Shown: in pieces, positions 56,024 to 59,371 of the stretch
Numbering within the stretch: position 1 is the first letter of the stretch
Layout of the letters: every line of letters starts with the position of its first letter
From: Candidatus Zixiibacteriota bacterium
GTDB lineage: Bacteria > Zixibacteria > MSB-5A5 > WJJR01 > JAJRUJ01
NCBI GenBank assembly: GCA_020051695.1
Contig: JAGVQM010000032.1
Location: forward strand, 1-59,371
Direction: 5' to 3'
Length of the DNA stretch: 59,371 bases
Notes under the pieces: model-generated
Seen by the model: only the letters and a program-made list of their open reading frames with translations
What the model was told of the DNA's origin: nothing
Databases searched by the model: none
Made by a program: the position numbers and the translations under genes

Positions 56024-57379
56024 ATGGCCCAATATTATCAAGTCCTGTGGAGCGAGGGGTTGTTCATCACCCAGCACCATTTCCAGCAGCGCGACCGGTA
56101 TGTTGACAAAGACGTGGCCTTCCGTGTCCACTCGGCGGCGCCGTTTTCGTATGGTGTTTCGCACCTGAGCATTGACGCCGATGCGATCGCCAACAAGATG
56201 TTTACGCTGCAGGAATTCGACGGGACACTTCCGGACGGCACAACGGTCCGTATTCCCAAGGTCGACGAGCCGCCGCCGACCCGTTCGCTGGAAGCGGCCT
56301 TCGCGCCCACCGAATCGGTGCTGGGGGTGTATCTGGGGCTGCCGGTAGAACGGCCGGGCTTGCCGGCGGTGCGCATGGGTGGTGAAGGCCGGGCCGTGCA
56401 GACCCGTTTTGTCCGCGAATTCGCCACGATTCCCGATATGATCAACGGCGAAGGCGAACGGGAAATCGCTTATGCCCGCAAAGAACTCTGTCTGCTTTTT
56501 TCCACGGATAACCTTAACGAATACGATTGCCTGAAAATCGCTGAAGTGGTGCGCAACGCTGAGGGGATCATGGAACTAAAACGGACATTCGTCCCTACGG
56601 CCACAGCAATCGGGGCATCGCCATACCTGAAAAACTGGGTCAAGGGGCTGCTGGAGGTCTGTTCGGCCAAGAGTGACGCCCTGGCCGAAAAAGTCCGCCA
56701 GCGTACGCCGCAGATGGCCGATTTCACCGGTTCGGACATGCCGAATTTCCTGCTGTTGCACACCATTAACAGCGCCATCCCCACGCTGGCCCATTTCTAT
56801 CGGCATCCCCAGTCTCATCCGGCCGCGGTCTTCGGGGCCATGGCCTGGCTGGCCGGCGCGTTATGCACATTCTCGAATGAAGCCCGGGCGCATGACTTGC
56901 CGGTGTACAACCATGACAACCTTGGGGGGTGCTTCACCGAACTGGAACGGCGGCTCCGCGTGCTGCTGGAGATGGTCGTCCAGGCCCGGTATGTGAAAAT
57001 CCCGCTGACGCAGAAGCAGCCGACCTTGTATGAGGGCACGATCGCCAACCCGGAATTGCTGGAACACGGGGAGTTTTATCTGGGGCTCTCCGCCGACGTC
57101 GCGGAGAACAAACTGATCACGGAATTTCCGCTGCATGGAAAAATCATTTCGCCGGACAAAATCGAGTTGTTGATGCAGAAAAACCTGCCGGGGGTCGGTG
57201 TCGTGTATGTTGCGCACCCGCCGGCGGCGTTGCCGGTGAAGGCGGGGATGGTGTATTTCCATCTGGAAAACAGGGGTGACCGCTGGAATTTCATCTGTCA
57301 GGCCAATGCGATATCGATCTACGGACCGCCGGCGAATTTCCCCGGTCTGGCGGTCGAATTGCTGGTTATTGAGGGCTGA
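56024..57379 (+). CDS. tssK: T6SS baseplate protein TssK
   Basis: 451-residue cytoplasmic baseplate subunit. It begins MAQYYQVLWSEGLFITQHHF, followed by QQRDRYVDKDVAF; VLWxEGLFxxPQHFQ is the family hallmark. The middle has AEVVRNAEGIMELKRTFVPTA and the C-terminal receptor-binding part VYVAHPPAALPVKAGMVYFHLENRGDRW. TssK links the baseplate to the TssJLM complex. ATG 56024 was taken; upstream frame has no family similarity. Confidence 0.93.
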   Translation: MAQYYQVLWSEGLFITQHHFQQRDRYVDKDVAFRVHSAAPFSYGVSHLSIDADAIANKMFTLQEFDGTLPDGTTVRIPKVDEPPPTRSLEAAFAPTESVLGVYLGLPVERPGLPAVRMGGEGRAVQTRFVREFATIPDMINGEGEREIAYARKELCLLFSTDNLNEYDCLKIAEVVRNAEGIMELKRTFVPTATAIGASPYLKNWVKGLLEVCSAKSDALAEKVRQRTPQMADFTGSDMPNFLLLHTINSAIPTLAHFYRHPQSHPAAVFGAMAWLAGALCTFSNEARAHDLPVYNHDNLGGCFTELERRLRVLLEMVVQARYVKIPLTQKQPTLYEGTIANPELLEHGEFYLGLSADVAENKLITEFPLHGKIISPDKIELLMQKNLPGVGVVYVAHPPAALPVKAGMVYFHLENRGDRWNFICQANAISIYGPPANFPGLAVELLVIEG

Positions 57380-57419
57380 TCACGAGGAATTATCACGCAC
57401 GCCCACATGGGAGAAGCAC

Positions 57420-58094
57420 GTGGCTGATCATCAGACCCCGACAAAACGTGACTCGCTGAGCAGCGCATGTTCGCGCGCGTTCTCGGTGATTCTGGCGCTC
57501 GGCGGCGGGCAGGACCTGGGTGCAGTGCAGTCGGTACGCGCGCGCCTGAGCTCCACACTGGGGAGTATCGAGGCGGCGGGTCCCGGCGACGGTTATACTG
57601 CCGAGGACCTGCGGACGGCGCGCTATGCGCTGACTGCCTTTGCCGACGAGACAATTGCGCGTACCAGTTGGCCGGGGCGCGCCGAATGGATGCAAAGTCC
57701 GCTGTCGTTGACGGAATTCAACGACAACAACGCGGGTGACGGTTTTTTTGCACAACTAACGACGATCCGCCGGCAGGCCGAGGCCAAACCGGAATTGCTG
57801 GAAGTATATTACACCTGCCTGGCACTGGGTTTTGAGGGCAAATATGCGCTGGCTGATCCGCGCGAACGCCTGGCGCTGATCAAAGAAATCGGCCGCGACC
57901 TGGAACACCTCCGGCCCGGCGCCGCGGAGTTGTCACCACGCTGGCAGCCACCGGAAAAACTCAACGAGATGGTCGGGGGCGGGCTGCCGCTGGGGGTCAT
58001 CACGGCGATTGCCGCAGGACTGGCGTGTATTGCGTTCATCGCGTTGAATTTTTTATTGAATGGGGAAGCCAATCGGTTGATCTCGCAGTTCTAA
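57420..58094 (+). CDS. tssL: T6SS membrane-complex protein TssL (DotU type)
   Basis: 224-residue inner-membrane protein: a cytoplasmic helical domain (residues 1-185, with TAFADETIARTSWPGRAEW, then FFAQLTTIRRQAE and YYTCLALGFEGKY) and one C-terminal helix (VITAIAAGLACIAFIALNFLL). No peptidoglycan-binding OmpA domain is attached, so another protein may supply it. GTG 57420 was chosen, with GGGAG before it. Confidence 0.9.
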   Translation: MADHQTPTKRDSLSSACSRAFSVILALGGGQDLGAVQSVRARLSSTLGSIEAAGPGDGYTAEDLRTARYALTAFADETIARTSWPGRAEWMQSPLSLTEFNDNNAGDGFFAQLTTIRRQAEAKPELLEVYYTCLALGFEGKYALADPRERLALIKEIGRDLEHLRPGAAELSPRWQPPEKLNEMVGGGLPLGVITAIAAGLACIAFIALNFLLNGEANRLISQF

Positions 58095-58113
58095 TATCCG
58101 GGCGACGACAATT

Positions 58114-59371
58114 ATGACCACACTTGTATTGAAATTGCTGAAATCAAAATTCGCCGCGGCCGGCGCGGTGTTGATTATTGCCCTGATTATTGTGTTGATG
58201 GGCCCGCGGATCGGCCTGGTCTCCCCCTACAATTATCTGGCGGCCGGTTTGGTCCTGCTGGTCTGGCTGGTCTGGCTGGGTTACCAGAAAATGCAGGCGC
58301 GGAAAAACGCCTCGGCGCTGGAGGGTTTTTTACACCAGCAGGCCGACAATCAGCTGCTGAGCGCCCGGCCCGATGTCAAAGATGAAATCGCGGCGCTGAA
58401 AGAAAAGCTGGAACGCGCGGTCCGCACGCTCAAACAATCGAAACTGGCCAAAGGCCGCCGCGGCTCGGAGGCCCTGTATGTCTTGCCGTGGTTCATGATT
58501 ATCGGGCCGTCCGCCTGCGGCAAGTCCACCGCCATCCGTGAATCGGGCCTGAGTTTTCCGCCGGTGGACCCCGATGCCGAGCATCCGGGGGCGATCAAAG
58601 GTCTGGGCGGCACGCGCAATTGTGACTGGTGGTTTACCAACGAGGGGATCATCCTCGATACCGCCGGGCGGTATACGATCCCGGTCGATGCCGCCGAGGA
58701 CCGGGAAGAGTGGACGTCGTTTCTGGCGCTTTTGAAAAAGTTCCGCAAGAAAAGTCCGATCAACGGGCTGCTGGTGATGGTGTCGATTGATGAGCTGTTG
58801 CAGCAAAGCGAAGACGGCCTGGAAGCCCATGCTCGGAATATTCGTATCCGCATCGATGAACTGATCAATAAACTGGAAATCATCTTCCCGGTCTACCTGG
58901 TGTTCACCAAGTGCGACCTGGTCTCGGGTTTTGTGGAATTTTTCGGTGATTTCAAAAAGCGTGAACGGGAGCAGGTGTGGGGTTATACCTGCACCTACGA
59001 TCCCGAGCGCGCGACCCCGGCCCAGGAGGAATTCGCGCGCGAGACTACTTCCCTGCTGGCCACCCTCAAGACCCGCCGCCTCGACCGGTTACACGCGGAG
59101 ATGCGTCCCGGCAGCGAGAAAAAAGTGTATCTGTTCCCGCTGGAATTCGATGCCGCGCGGCGCAAATTGCATAATTTTGTCGAGACATTATTCCAGCCGA
59201 ACCCGTTCCAGCAGAACCCGGCCCTGCGCGGCGTGTATTTCACCAGCGGCACGCAGGAGGGCACGCCGATCGGCCAGGTGATGGAGAGTATGGCCCGGGA
59301 ATTCGAAATCCCCCGGGAAATCGCCGAGATCGTGCAGGACGTGCCGGAGAAAAAGGCTTATTTTATCAAGG
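58114..59371 (+). CDS. tssM: T6SS membrane-complex protein TssM (IcmF), 3' end outside window
   Basis: First 419 codons of TssM. Two N-terminal helices (residues 11-30 and 41-57) precede a cytoplasmic domain with an intact Walker A, GPSACGKST (131-139, K137), LDTAGRY as a Walker-B/G3-like motif and FTKCDL as a G4-like motif. About 750 further residues are expected in a usual TssM. Start is ATG 58114, 19 bp after tssL. The gene runs off the end of the window. Confidence 0.92.
   Translation, partial: MTTLVLKLLKSKFAAAGAVLIIALIIVLMGPRIGLVSPYNYLAAGLVLLVWLVWLGYQKMQARKNASALEGFLHQQADNQLLSARPDVKDEIAALKEKLERAVRTLKQSKLAKGRRGSEALYVLPWFMIIGPSACGKSTAIRESGLSFPPVDPDAEHPGAIKGLGGTRNCDWWFTNEGIILDTAGRYTIPVDAAEDREEWTSFLALLKKFRKKSPINGLLVMVSIDELLQQSEDGLEAHARNIRIRIDELINKLEIIFPVYLVFTKCDLVSGFVEFFGDFKKREREQVWGYTCTYDPERATPAQEEFARETTSLLATLKTRRLDRLHAEMRPGSEKKVYLFPLEFDAARRKLHNFVETLFQPNPFQQNPALRGVYFTSGTQEGTPIGQVMESMAREFEIPREIAEIVQDVPEKKAYFIK

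Overview
The window is a GC-rich chromosomal segment (roughly 55-60 % GC by eye) from an uncultured-looking Gram-negative (diderm) bacterium. The diderm envelope is shown by three TolC-type outer-membrane proteins or porin-like proteins, several lipoproteins, RND pumps and a type VI secretion locus. The gene mix combines a CxxxY-type CcmE, a DUF2953-GerW pair usual in Firmicutes, a FabL-type enoyl reductase, a gamma-alpha fused 2-oxoacid:ferredoxin oxidoreductase and T6SS core genes. That points away from ordinary Proteobacteria and towards a deep or candidate phylum, perhaps of the FCB/Zixibacteria kind. This placement is a guess from gene content.

Layout. 1-1461: an AT-richer group II-like reverse transcriptase behind a leader of consecutive hairpins. 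1493-10440: three polytopic glycosyltransferases, a complete ccmABCDE haem-export block with a GAF protein on the minus strand, and a small unknown gene with its own promoter and leader hairpin. 10441-11640: an AT-richer barrel-like secreted protein between two copies of a 16-bp direct repeat. 11698-17505: housekeeping genes (aconitase, GcvT, ComB, tRNA-Ser(GCU), a zinc-ribbon DUF2007 protein, DUF2953-GerW). 17603-18190: a Spy/LTXXQ periplasmic protein.

18492-33951 is the most striking region: a seven-gene, about 15.5-kb operon that mixes ABC and RND export machinery. It encodes an ABC ATPase, an ABC-2 permease fused to an M1-peptidase-like exodomain and a golvesin-type domain, a TolC protein, a lipoprotein adaptor, a normal RND pump, a 1585-residue protein that carries a whole RND pump and an ABC ATPase in one chain, and a separate ABC-2 permease. 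I read it as a hybrid export system in which one outer-membrane channel and adaptor serve RND and ABC engines. I know of no described system with this make-up.

34009-37452: korB-korA under an Rrf2 regulator. 37556-40935: FabL-type reductase, a lipoprotein with its own terminator, yigZ and a PAP2 phosphatase. 41103-47153: a heavy-metal efflux operon (Cys/His-rich exported protein, CzcC-, CzcB- and CusA-like proteins). 47199-49665: a B12-binding radical SAM enzyme and an orphan LuxR-type regulator with an altered receiver. 49700-50957: an AT-rich stretch with gene remnants. 50958-51953: a CsgG/FlgO-TPR exported protein. 52161-59371: the start of a T6SS cluster (divergent kinase-like protein with zinc-ribbon insert, FHA-less TagH-like protein, TssJ, TssK, TssL and the beginning of TssM, which runs off the end).
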